The notes under the pieces were generated by a model. The model searched no databases, was not told the origin of the DNA, and saw only the letters and a program-made list of their open reading frames with translations. DNA of 7,721 nt. Source: Acidobacteriaceae bacterium (GTDB lineage: Bacteria; Acidobacteriota; Terriglobia; Terriglobales; Acidobacteriaceae). The stretch covers positions 7,359 through 15,079 of the forward strand of contig PLKR01000435.1 in assembly GCA_003140655.1 (NCBI GenBank), in the 5' to 3' direction. This document shows positions 1 through 6,594 of this stretch, piece after piece. Every line of letters begins with the position of its first letter. Position 1 is the stretch's first letter. Both the position numbers and the translations under genes were made by a program.

Positions 1-1017
1 ACTCTCTATGAACAGATGGGTATGGCCAACAAGGCAAACCGTTTCAATGGTGGTATGGAACAACTGGGAACCGGCCCCGACAGCGCCAGCCAAGCCACCA
101 AGCAGTTCGACCGGTTGGAGCAGTTTGCCAAGCTGCAGGCGCCGCCGCCGGTCAAGTTCAAGGACCTAGAAGAAATCGTTAATACCAAGATCATCACCAA
201 CTTGATGCCCTTCGACGTGCGCACAGATTTTGTGAAGGTCACCGGGGACACGGTGCTGGTTCCCATAACGGTCCAGTTGAAGTATCGCGATATCACCTTC
301 GCCAACAAAGATGGCGTGCAGCGCGGCACAGTCAATATCTTTATGCGCGTGAGCACCTTGACCGGACGCATTGTGCAGACTCAGGAGGAACCGGTGCAGG
401 TGGATGTGCCGGCGGAACTGTTGCCCCGTACGGCGGAGAATTCAGCCGTGTATTGGAAGGCGCTGCCGCTACGTCCGGGACGCTACAAAGTAGAGATCGC
501 GGTGAAAGACGTGAACGGCGATCGCAAGGGCCTCTGGAGCCGTGGGATTGTGGTGCCTGAGTACTCCGATGACAAACTGTCGACCTCCTCGTTGATTGTG
601 GCCGACGTGATGGAGCCGGTGCCCACCAAGGATGTGAGCACGGGCCAATTCGTAATTGGCCTGAACAAAGTTCGCCCGCGCGTGGCTCCAGCCGACGGCA
701 AGCCCGCCCTCTTCAAACGGAGTCGCGACCAGAAGGTAAACTTCTGGATGCAAGTCTATAATCTGGGCGTGGACGAGAAGACGCACAAGCCTTCGGCCAC
801 GTTTGAGTATGACATCGTCAACATCGCAACCAACAAACCAGTAGTCCAGAAAACGGAGTCCACCGAGACGATGGGAAATATCGGCGAACAGGTGACGTTG
901 CAGAAATCCATTGCCGCAACCAACCTGCAGCCTGGCGTGTATCGAATCGATATTAAAGTGAATGACAACATCTCCAAGCAGACGATTGATCCTTCAGCGA
1001 CGTTTGCTGTAGAGTAA
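1..1017 (+). CDS. GWxTD-family protein, C-terminal part (5' end outside window)
   Basis: The frame is open from base 1 to the TAA at 1015-1017, giving 338 visible codons. An ATG at 16 exists but lies inside a conserved stretch (LYEQMGMANKANRF) and has no good ribosome binding site, so the true start is most likely upstream of the window. The visible part resembles, from memory, the C-terminal region of acidobacterial GWxTD-domain proteins: a linker ending in RLEQFAKLQAPPPVKFKDLEE, then beta-rich blocks such as LPFDVRTDFVKVTGDTV, LRPGRYKVEIAVKDVNGD and DDKLSTSSLIVADVMEPVPT, and a final LQPGVYRIDIKVND strand pair. The pattern suggests two or more Ig-like beta-sandwiches. The diagnostic GWxTD motif would be N-terminal and is not in view, so the family call rests on similarity of the rest. 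Its biochemical function is unknown. The next gene starts 28 bases downstream on the same strand, suggesting an operon. Confidence 0.8.
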   Translation, partial: TLYEQMGMANKANRFNGGMEQLGTGPDSASQATKQFDRLEQFAKLQAPPPVKFKDLEEIVNTKIITNLMPFDVRTDFVKVTGDTVLVPITVQLKYRDITFANKDGVQRGTVNIFMRVSTLTGRIVQTQEEPVQVDVPAELLPRTAENSAVYWKALPLRPGRYKVEIAVKDVNGDRKGLWSRGIVVPEYSDDKLSTSSLIVADVMEPVPTKDVSTGQFVIGLNKVRPRVAPADGKPALFKRSRDQKVNFWMQVYNLGVDEKTHKPSATFEYDIVNIATNKPVVQKTESTETMGNIGEQVTLQKSIAATNLQPGVYRIDIKVNDNISKQTIDPSATFAVE

Positions 1018-1049
1018 TGGGCTGCTTGATTCCCCGGGGGTTGGAGTGA
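1017..1049 (+). other. 10-codon mini-ORF bridging two genes (possible translational relay)
   Basis: An ATG at 1017-1019 overlaps the TAA of the upstream gene as TAATG. The reading frame encodes MGCLIPRGLE and ends with TGA at 1047-1049, which overlaps the GTG start (1046-1048) of the downstream gene as GTGA. Both junctions have the geometry used for termination-reinitiation coupling. This is seen directly. That the peptide is translated, or that it relays ribosomes, is inference, and chance is a real alternative for so short an ORF. Confidence 0.3.
1036..1045 (+). promoter_or_regulatory. Weak ribosome binding site before GTG start
   Basis: A G-rich run (GGGGG at 1036-1040) lies 5 bases before the GTG at 1046, and a GGAG at 1043-1046 overlaps the start itself. 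Neither is an ideal Shine-Dalgarno sequence at ideal distance. This fits a gene whose translation depends partly on ribosomes finishing the gene just upstream. Confidence 0.4.
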
Positions 1050-2722
1050 GGCTTCGCCATCTCGGATTTTGGGCGGTGGTAATTGCGCTGTCGCTTCCGG
1101 CGTGGGCTGGACAGCGGTCGGGTGCCATTTCGGGATACGTCCGCGATGCGTCGGGCACACCCCAGATGGGCGCGGTGGTGGAGATCGCCGGCTCGGCGGC
1201 GCGCACTCTGACTGTGTTTACCGACGGCGTAGGGTTCTTTTCCGTTACGAACCTGCTTCCCGGGGTATATTCAGTCAAAGTTTCGGCGCCTTCTTTCCTG
1301 CCTTCCCTGAATGAAAAAGTTGGCTTGCAGCCCGGCACCAGCCTTCGTCTGAACATCACGCTGAACACTTTGCTCAACGCCATGCGGGTGGGACCCTTGC
1401 GCGGGACCGCCGATGACGACGACTGGAAGTGGACGCTGCGTTCGGTGGCGAATCGTCCCGTTTTGCGGGTGTTTGACGATCCCGCTGCGAGCGCCGAACA
1501 ACAGGGTCACGACCTGAAGGCGAGCCTTTCGTTCCTGGCCGGTTCCGCCGCCGGTGGGTATGGCAGCGGCTCGGACATGAGCACCGCCTTCTCGGTGCAG
1601 CGCTCAATCTTTTCCGCCAGTCGCGTCGGGCTGAGTGGAAATGTTGGCTACGGAGACAGTCTTCCCACTGCCGTCCTGCGCGTGATGTACTCGCACCTTC
1701 TACCCGACGGTTCCGGGCCCTCGATGGCGGTTACCATGCGGCGGTTCGCGCCTTCCGATCCCAGCCTGCACTACGCCGCGTTGCAGGCGCTGGCGCTCAA
1801 TGCCGGAGACGATCTCGCCGTCAGCGACGTGCTCGAGTTGAAGTTCGGCAGCGAACTCCAGACCATCCAATTTCTTGGGCACGTGACGGCGTTCCGTCCC
1901 TACGGCTCCATCGATTTGCACACCTCTCCCAACACCCTCGTGGAGTATGACTACGCCACATCTTTGCCCAACACGCGGGCCGAGAAGGGTTTCGATTCGG
2001 CGCCCGCGGATCTGAGCGAAGCCGATCCTCGCGTCAGCATGGCTAACTTTGCGACTCGACTCGAACGCGCTCACCACCAGGAATTGAATCTCTCCCGGCG
2101 CATCGGGAAGAACAACATCCAGGTTGCGGTATTCAGCGATCGCGTGGCCAACACGGCATTGATCGGTACCGGCGAGGTCTCTGCCTCAGGCGGCTTCCTG
2201 CTGCCCGACGTCTACTCGGGTACGTTTACTTATGCGGGCGACACCCTGCGTGCACACGGCGTGCGGGTTGTGCTCCAGCGGAAGCTTTCTTCCGATCTCA
2301 CCGCCACTCTGGATTATGCCTGCGGCGATGCGCTGGACCTCGCCAAGCCTGATGTCGAACTCCAGGATGCTGGCCAGTGGATCACCACCCAGAGGCGTCA
2401 CGCCCTGGCCGCCAAGTTCAGCGGCGCACTACCCGCTACTCATACCCGATGGATCGCATCCTATCGCTGGGTAAACGGTCCGGCGTTGACTCCAGTGGAT
2501 ATGTTCAACGCCTCGCCCGGACAAAGCGATCCCTTCCTGAATGTCTTCATCCGCCAGCCTATTCCCACCTTGGGTTTCCTGCCCGCCCACATGGAAGCGC
2601 TTGTCGATCTGCGCAACCTGCTGGCACAAGGCTATGTGCCGGTCATGGGCCAGGACGGCCAGACCGTCTATCTGGTCCAGGCCGCCCGCTCCATCCGCGG
2701 CGGCGTCACCATTACTTTCTAG
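1046..2722 (+). CDS. Exported carboxypeptidase-regulatory-like domain protein with putative outer-membrane barrel
   Basis: 558 residues. The GTG at 1046 is chosen because it gives a clean signal peptide (basic MRLRH, hydrophobic core, likely cleavage after PAWA at residue 21); the next in-frame Met lies inside the first domain. Residues about 25-108 form a carboxypeptidase-regulatory-like beta-sandwich (GAISGYVRDASGTPQMGAVV, then FTDGVGFFSVTNLLPGVYSVKV). A short segment with DDDDWKWTLRSVANRPVLR follows at 123-141. The remaining roughly 400 residues are rich in alternating polar/aromatic strands and end in GGVTITF, a C-terminal phenylalanine typical of BAM-inserted outer-membrane proteins. It resembles acidobacterial proteins annotated as TonB-receptor-like or 'carboxypeptidase regulatory-like', but I see no clear plug-domain motif and it is about half the length of the usual Oar-type receptor. 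It is probably co-transcribed with the preceding GWxTD-type gene. Ligand and role are unknown. Confidence 0.85.
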   Translation: MRLRHLGFWAVVIALSLPAWAGQRSGAISGYVRDASGTPQMGAVVEIAGSAARTLTVFTDGVGFFSVTNLLPGVYSVKVSAPSFLPSLNEKVGLQPGTSLRLNITLNTLLNAMRVGPLRGTADDDDWKWTLRSVANRPVLRVFDDPAASAEQQGHDLKASLSFLAGSAAGGYGSGSDMSTAFSVQRSIFSASRVGLSGNVGYGDSLPTAVLRVMYSHLLPDGSGPSMAVTMRRFAPSDPSLHYAALQALALNAGDDLAVSDVLELKFGSELQTIQFLGHVTAFRPYGSIDLHTSPNTLVEYDYATSLPNTRAEKGFDSAPADLSEADPRVSMANFATRLERAHHQELNLSRRIGKNNIQVAVFSDRVANTALIGTGEVSASGGFLLPDVYSGTFTYAGDTLRAHGVRVVLQRKLSSDLTATLDYACGDALDLAKPDVELQDAGQWITTQRRHALAAKFSGALPATHTRWIASYRWVNGPALTPVDMFNASPGQSDPFLNVFIRQPIPTLGFLPAHMEALVDLRNLLAQGYVPVMGQDGQTVYLVQAARSIRGGVTITF

Positions 2723-2746
2723 TGGATCGTCCTGGTTGGACCGCCC

Positions 2747-2776
2747 CAGTTGGATCGTCTTATTTCGATCAACCTG
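2747..2776 (+). other. Imperfect hairpin in the 3' flank of the barrel-protein gene
   Basis: CAGTTGGATCG (2747-2757) pairs with CGATCAACCTG (2766-2776) at 9 of 11 positions around an 8-base loop, 24 bases after the stop codon at 2722. It may protect or help end the upstream transcript. There is no downstream U-tract, so it is not called a terminator. A nine-base direct repeat TGGATCGTC also occurs here (2723-2731 and 2751-2759). Confidence 0.35.
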
Positions 2777-2786
2777 ACTCGAATCG

Positions 2787-2819
2787 CCCGAGCTGGCTTG
2801 CCCCTGCCCCGGGCTCGGG
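2787..2819 (+). terminator. Weak terminator-like stem-loop without U-tract
   Basis: CCCGAGC (2787-2793) and GCTCGGG (2813-2819) form a perfect 7-bp GC-rich stem with a 19-base loop, about 65 bases after the upstream stop codon. The sequence after it (AGGTTACCTGC) has no run of T, so intrinsic termination would be inefficient; it could be a 3'-end stabilising structure or a chance repeat. Confidence 0.3.
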
Positions 2820-2822
2820 AGG

Positions 2823-2851
2823 TTACCTGCGAGTTACCTTATTCGTAAAAT
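2823..2851 (+). promoter_or_regulatory. Candidate sigma-70 promoter P1 for the TonB-dependent receptor gene
   Basis: TAAAAT at 2846-2851 matches the -10 consensus at 5 of 6 positions and has TTACCT (3 of 6 against TTGACA) at 2823-2828 with a 17-base spacer. The -35 element lies within a direct repeat, GTTACCT at 2822-2828 and 2833-2839, offset by 11 bases. It would give a leader of about 180 bases. The proposal is from pattern only. Confidence 0.3.
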
Positions 2852-2877
2852 CTATTGCTTCCATCGAAACTCAATGG

Positions 2878-2906
2878 TTGACTCTTGGGGTAGGGTTGGA
2901 TAGTGT
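2878..2906 (+). promoter_or_regulatory. Candidate sigma-70 promoter P2 for the TonB-dependent receptor gene
   Basis: TTGACT at 2878-2883 matches the -35 consensus at 5 of 6 positions. After a 17-base spacer comes TAGTGT (2901-2906), which matches TATAAT at only 3 of 6, but at the three most informative positions (first, second and last). It would give a leader of about 125 bases before the ATG at 3039. Confidence 0.4.
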
Positions 2907-3026
2907 TTCCTGTGCGGCGGGGCGCTGCAACTTCTTAGTATGCAAGGAATTGCAAGACCTCCTAAACTAGGGGCCTGAGAAGCCCGGCCGGCCGCATCGG
3001 ATTACTCCCTTAAACCCATCGATATC
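2907..3026 (+). other. Leader region, non-coding
   Basis: No gene is seen between the candidate promoter and the ribosome binding site of the receptor gene. Visible elements are a direct repeat TGCAAG at 2941-2946 and 2951-2956 (10-base period) and a perfect 10-base palindrome CGGCCGGCCG at 2985-2994. I recognise no known riboswitch or leader-peptide pattern. Confidence 0.5.
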
Positions 3027-3033
3027 TAAGGAG
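3027..3033 (+). promoter_or_regulatory. Strong ribosome binding site of the TonB-dependent receptor gene
   Basis: TAAGGAG ends 5 bases before the ATG at 3039. This near-ideal Shine-Dalgarno fixes the start of the receptor gene and suggests efficient, independent translation, unlike the weak site of the gene before it. Confidence 0.85.
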
Positions 3034-3038
3034 CTTCT

Positions 3039-6000
3039 ATGAAAGTGCGCATAGTCCTGGTGTTTGTGCTTCTGGCCGTAGTCAGCCTTTCCGCACAAAC
3101 CTTCCGCGGCACGATTCTCGGGACGGTAACCGATCCCTCCGGTGCGGTGCTCCCCGGCGTCAAGGTGACCGTGAAGAACGTGGCCACGGGATTAGAGCGC
3201 ACCACCGAGACTAGCGCCGACGGAAGCTACGCGCTACCGGAACTGCCGATCGGCACTTATACGGTGACGATCACCCTGACCGGCTTTCAGACCTCTGTGA
3301 CCACCGGCGTGATCGTGGACGTGGCCACCGAGCGCCGTGTGGATGCGGCCATGAAGACGGGCCAGGTGTCGACGAGAGTAGAAGTCTCAGGAGACCTTTT
3401 GCCCCAAGTGGAGACGACAAGCGACGACCTTGGCGGCGTGCTCACCCAAGAAACGGTGAAAGATCTGCCAGTCAATGGACGTGATTACACCAAACTGATC
3501 TTCCTGAACCCCGGCGTGGCCGGCTCACCCGACCAGATTTCCGACTCTCCCGGTTCTTACGGTGAATTCACCATGAACGGAGCGCGGGGCCGCTCCAACA
3601 ATTACCTTCTCGACGGTACCGACATGAACGACGGCTACCGCAACGATCCGGCCATCAACGAGGCGGGCGTGTTCGGAACTCCTTCGGCCATCTTGCCCAT
3701 CGACGCGATCGCGGATCTGAACGTCATTTCTAACTTTCTGCCTGAATATGGCAGGAATGCAGGCGGAGTCGTCAACATCGTCACCAAAAGCGGCACCAAC
3801 CAGTGGCATGGTACTGCGGGTGAGTACTTCCGCAATGACGCGCTCGACGCCAGGAACTACTTCAATCCCGTTAATGTCATCAATCCCGCGACCGGTGGGT
3901 CGGTTCCGAACCCCAAGGCCCCTTTCCACAATAATCAGTACGGTGCGTCGATCGGTGGGCCGATTGTGAAGGATAAGACATTTTTCTTCGCGGACTACGA
4001 AGGCCAACAGGAACCCGTGGGGGTGGTGACACTGGCCACCGTCCCAGCGGGAAGCGCTGCCAATGGGGGGCTCAGTCCAAGTGATGCCACCAACCCTGTC
4101 ATCGCGGCTCTCATCGCCCGGAATCCATGGCCCGCCCCCAATCTTGGAGGCAACAGCGCCTCGGTCGTTTCACCCTCCTTCAATCGGCTCACTAGCTTCA
4201 TCGCCAAGGTTGACGAGAACTTCAACACCAACAACATCGTTACCGGGCGTTATTTCTTCGGGGACAGCGTGCAGTCCTTTCCTCTGGCTCTGACCGCAAG
4301 TGGCGGCGAGTTGCCCGGCTTTAATACCTACACCCCAACCCGCGTGCAGCTCGTTTCGCTGTCGTACGTGCGCACCATCGGCAGCAACAAGGTGAATGAG
4401 TTGCGTTACGGCTGGAACCGTTTTGCCGAGGGATTTTTCCCGCAGGATGCAAGCTTCTCGCCCGCTAGTGGGATTGGTTTGGGCACGACCGGGGGTTTGG
4501 CAGGGGAAGGCCTCCCGATTATCGCGGTGACCGGCTTCGCGCAATTGGGAGCCAGCTCCAGCGATCCCCGTCACCGTTTCGACACTAATAACCAGGTCCT
4601 CGACAATTTCTCCTGGAAGGCAAACAAGCACAACATCAAGTTCGGCGCTGACTTCTACCGCACCAGCATTCAGCAGTACTTCGATAAATATTTCCGCGGC
4701 AAGTTGGAATTTAACGATATTGCCGACTTTCTCTCGGGCACAGTCGATGACGGCTTCCAGTACGCGGGCAATACTCTCCGCCACACCTTCGAAAACAGCT
4801 ATGGCTTTTTCATTCAGGATAGCTTCCGGGTCACGCCGCATGTGACGCTCAACTACGGCCTCCGCTATGACTTCTTCGGTGTGATCAGCGAAAAGAACAA
4901 CCTGCTGAGCAACATTACGAATCTTGATCCGGTTGGAAACACATTCACTCTCACGCAGGTCGGACAGCCGGGCCTGAGCAGTCTGTACAATCCTGACCGT
5001 AAGGACTTTGCCCCCCGCGCGAGCATCGCCTGGGACGTAGCGGGCAACGGCAAGACCGTGCTTCGCGCTGGGTGGGGCATGTTCTACGACGCCTTCTCGC
5101 AGGATATGGCTCTCGGGCACCTGCCGTACCCGCCATTTTTCGATCCCGGCCCGGCCTACAACCCAATCGGGCCCAGTCCCATTTTTTCGGCTGGCGTCAC
5201 CGGTACTATCGCTGCGAACCAGCCGCTGTTCGGCGACGAAACCGCCTGCAACTTTGAATGCGACTCGTTCGGTTTCAATCAAAATATCAAGATGCCCTAC
5301 ATGGAGAATTACAATCTGAATATCCAGCAGCAGCTCAGCAGCCGCGCCATGATTCAGATTGGATACGTCGGCTCGCAAGGGCACAGGCTATGGAGATTCT
5401 TTGACCTGAGCCAGCCCAGCCAGGGGCAGATAATGGCTTCGGACTGTCCGAACGGCGTTGCGACCATTCCTTGTCCGGGAGGCGCCATCACAGGAAGCTA
5501 TGGTGTGGAGCGAAACTACGCGGACAATCCCTACGGATCGTTCTACATCATGCAGGAGAATTCCACCGGCAAGTCGAACTACAATTCGCTACAGGCAAGC
5601 CTGCGCGTCACCGGCTGGCATGGACTTACCTCGATCACGAATTATGCTTGGTCGAAGTCGCTCGATAATTCCAGCGACGGCGAAGACTTCGAACCGAACG
5701 CCGCCCAGCCCAACGATAGTACCCGCCCGGGGCTGGAATACGGTCCTTCAAACTTTAACGTGCCCCAGCGCTTCACGTGGCTTATTGACTACAAGCTGCC
5801 AAACATGGGCGGCAGTATGCAGCGCCTCAAGAATGGCTGGGGTTTCGACAGCACTGTCACGTTGCAGAGCGGCCAGCCGTTCCAGATGAACTACAACTTC
5901 GAAGATGACTACAGTGGCAGCGGTGAAGGCGACGACCGGCCAGATGTGGTCGGACCGGTCACTTACCATCCCCGTAATCCCGCTGACTTCGTCGATCTGA

Positions 6001-6428
6001 GTTCGTTTGCGATACCGTGCTCCGTCAGTGCGGCCACGGATGGCGGTACTGCAAATGGCGTGAATACCGACTGCGTGCCGGGCACGAGGCACTTCGGCAA
6101 TGAAGGGCGCGATTCCCTCCACGGACCGACATTTAAGCAGTGGGACGTGGCGATCTACAAAGATACGGCCATCAGCGAGCGCATGAAGCTTCAGCTTCGG
6201 GTCGATTTCTTCAACATTCTGAACCATCCTAACTTTGCGAATCCGTTCCTGCCCGCGTTCATTGCCGACCCGGGCGTTAACGGCTTTGCCTTGAATGGCG
6301 CCAACACTCTTGAAACCGGCACGGGCGGCTACCCGATCACTGCCACCGGCGACGTGGGCATCGGCAACCCATTCCTTGGTGGAGGCGGACCGCGCGGCAT
6401 TCAGCTCGCGGCCAAGTTCTCCTTCTAG
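3039..6428 (+). CDS. Oar-like TonB-dependent outer-membrane receptor with N-terminal carboxypeptidase-regulatory-like domain
   Basis: 1129 residues, intact. A signal peptide (MKVR then a hydrophobic core) is probably cleaved after SLSA at residue 19. Residues about 22-107 form a carboxypeptidase-regulatory-like beta-sandwich (GTILGTVTDPSGAVLPGV, DGSYALPELPIGTYTV). A short link with VEVSG (114-118) may hold the TonB contact. The plug spans about 120-255 with LPVNGRDYTKLIFLNPGV (143-160), NYLLDGTDMND (188-198) and YGRNAGGVVNIVTKSGTN (237-254). The barrel follows, opening with YFRNDALDARNYF (263-275) and NNQYGASIGGPIVKDKTFFF, and closing with LRVDFFNILNHPNF near 1053-1066 and C-terminal KFSF. 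The length and motif set fit the large receptors multiplied in Acidobacteriota and related to Myxococcus Oar. TonB-ExbBD would energise uptake; the substrate cannot be told, though polysaccharide fragments, peptides or siderophores are known for the wider superfamily. It is a single-gene unit: a gap with candidate promoters before it and a strong terminator after it. Its six cysteines form three local pairs in the barrel. Confidence 0.95.
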   Translation: MKVRIVLVFVLLAVVSLSAQTFRGTILGTVTDPSGAVLPGVKVTVKNVATGLERTTETSADGSYALPELPIGTYTVTITLTGFQTSVTTGVIVDVATERRVDAAMKTGQVSTRVEVSGDLLPQVETTSDDLGGVLTQETVKDLPVNGRDYTKLIFLNPGVAGSPDQISDSPGSYGEFTMNGARGRSNNYLLDGTDMNDGYRNDPAINEAGVFGTPSAILPIDAIADLNVISNFLPEYGRNAGGVVNIVTKSGTNQWHGTAGEYFRNDALDARNYFNPVNVINPATGGSVPNPKAPFHNNQYGASIGGPIVKDKTFFFADYEGQQEPVGVVTLATVPAGSAANGGLSPSDATNPVIAALIARNPWPAPNLGGNSASVVSPSFNRLTSFIAKVDENFNTNNIVTGRYFFGDSVQSFPLALTASGGELPGFNTYTPTRVQLVSLSYVRTIGSNKVNELRYGWNRFAEGFFPQDASFSPASGIGLGTTGGLAGEGLPIIAVTGFAQLGASSSDPRHRFDTNNQVLDNFSWKANKHNIKFGADFYRTSIQQYFDKYFRGKLEFNDIADFLSGTVDDGFQYAGNTLRHTFENSYGFFIQDSFRVTPHVTLNYGLRYDFFGVISEKNNLLSNITNLDPVGNTFTLTQVGQPGLSSLYNPDRKDFAPRASIAWDVAGNGKTVLRAGWGMFYDAFSQDMALGHLPYPPFFDPGPAYNPIGPSPIFSAGVTGTIAANQPLFGDETACNFECDSFGFNQNIKMPYMENYNLNIQQQLSSRAMIQIGYVGSQGHRLWRFFDLSQPSQGQIMASDCPNGVATIPCPGGAITGSYGVERNYADNPYGSFYIMQENSTGKSNYNSLQASLRVTGWHGLTSITNYAWSKSLDNSSDGEDFEPNAAQPNDSTRPGLEYGPSNFNVPQRFTWLIDYKLPNMGGSMQRLKNGWGFDSTVTLQSGQPFQMNYNFEDDYSGSGEGDDRPDVVGPVTYHPRNPADFVDLSSFAIPCSVSAATDGGTANGVNTDCVPGTRHFGNEGRDSLHGPTFKQWDVAIYKDTAISERMKLQLRVDFFNILNHPNFANPFLPAFIADPGVNGFALNGANTLETGTGGYPITATGDVGIGNPFLGGGGPRGIQLAAKFSF

Positions 6429-6442
6429 CCGGCTCTCAGTTC

Positions 6443-6481
6443 AAGCCCCTGCCGCATCGTCGGCAGGGGCTTTTGTTTTTT
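6443..6481 (+). terminator. Intrinsic (rho-independent) terminator of the receptor gene
   Basis: AAGCCCCTGCCG (6443-6454) and CGGCAGGGGCTT (6461-6472) form a perfect 12-bp GC-rich stem with a 6-base loop CATCGT, followed by TTTTGTTTTTT (6471-6481). It lies 14 bases after the TAG at 6426-6428. The U-tract is on the + strand only, so it ends transcription of the receptor gene and insulates the next gene. Confidence 0.95.
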
Positions 6482-6504
6482 AGCTTTGGCCGTCCCGCCC
6501 GTCA

Positions 6505-6520
6505 TGTGACTTCGGTCACT
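6505..6520. promoter_or_regulatory. Crp-like inverted-repeat operator candidate
   Basis: TGTGA-CTTCGG-TCACT matches the Crp consensus TGTGA-N6-TCACA at 9 of the 10 half-site positions. It lies between the terminator and the TPR gene, 75 bases before the ATG at 6595. The inner part is also a perfect 5-bp stem GTGAC/GTCAC closed on TTCG, so as RNA it would make a C(UUCG)G tetraloop. A Crp/Fnr-family regulator is not visible in the window; the operator call is inference. Confidence 0.45.
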
Positions 6521-6540
6521 AGGTAGCGTGATTCTGGCGA

Positions 6541-6549
6541 TGCTACGCT
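6541..6549 (+). promoter_or_regulatory. Candidate extended -10 element for the TPR gene
   Basis: TGCTACGCT carries the extended -10 TGn motif followed by TACGCT, which matches TATAAT at three positions including first, second and last. No good -35 hexamer is seen upstream, as is usual for activator-dependent promoters. The Crp-like site is centred at 6512.5, which would be about 42-44 bases upstream of a start near 6554-6556. TAATCT at 6559-6564 is an alternative -10. Confidence 0.25.
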
Positions 6550-6584
6550 TCAAGTCGTAATCTTTTCCCCAAAGAGTCTGTTGT

Positions 6585-6588
6585 GGAG
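6585..6588 (+). promoter_or_regulatory. Ribosome binding site of the TPR gene
   Basis: GGAG ends 6 bases before the ATG at 6595. It supports this start over an in-frame GTG at 6583, which would overlap the site. Confidence 0.7.
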
Positions 6589-6594
6589 ACCTCG

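Noticed and set aside
16..18. ATG near the left edge as the start of the first gene
   Set aside because: The frame is open to base 1, the flanking residues look like part of the conserved family sequence, and no Shine-Dalgarno sequence is visible in the 15 bases before it. The gene is better read as cut by the window edge.
2941..2956. TGCAAG direct repeat with 10-base period in the leader
   Set aside because: It has only two short copies and is too weak to claim as a binding site without comparison to relatives.
2377..2970. Forward open frame of 197 codons running from inside the barrel gene into the gap
   Set aside because: It overlaps a well-supported gene for most of its length, its residues are rich in Pro, Arg and Ser as expected for an out-of-frame reading of GC-rich coding DNA, and it has no recognisable domain or ribosome binding site.
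2985..2994. Perfect 10-base palindrome CGGCCGGCCG in the leader
   Set aside because: A GC-only palindrome of this size is expected by chance in GC-rich DNA, and as RNA it leaves no loop. No regulator family with this site comes to mind.
3525..4007. Antisense open frame of 160 codons opposite the plug region
   Set aside because: It is a shadow of the receptor gene, with valine-, arginine- and aspartate-rich composition and no motif.
4170..5384. Antisense open frame of 404 codons inside the receptor gene
   Set aside because: It is fully covered by the receptor coding frame and shows no recognisable motif or signal. Long antisense frames are common opposite GC-rich genes that use few codons complementary to stops.
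6521..6550. GTAGC/GCTAC and AGCGT/ACGCT inverted repeats before the TPR gene
   Set aside because: The stems are only 5 bp with loops of 14-15 bases and are mutually exclusive, so they carry little weight as structure or operator.
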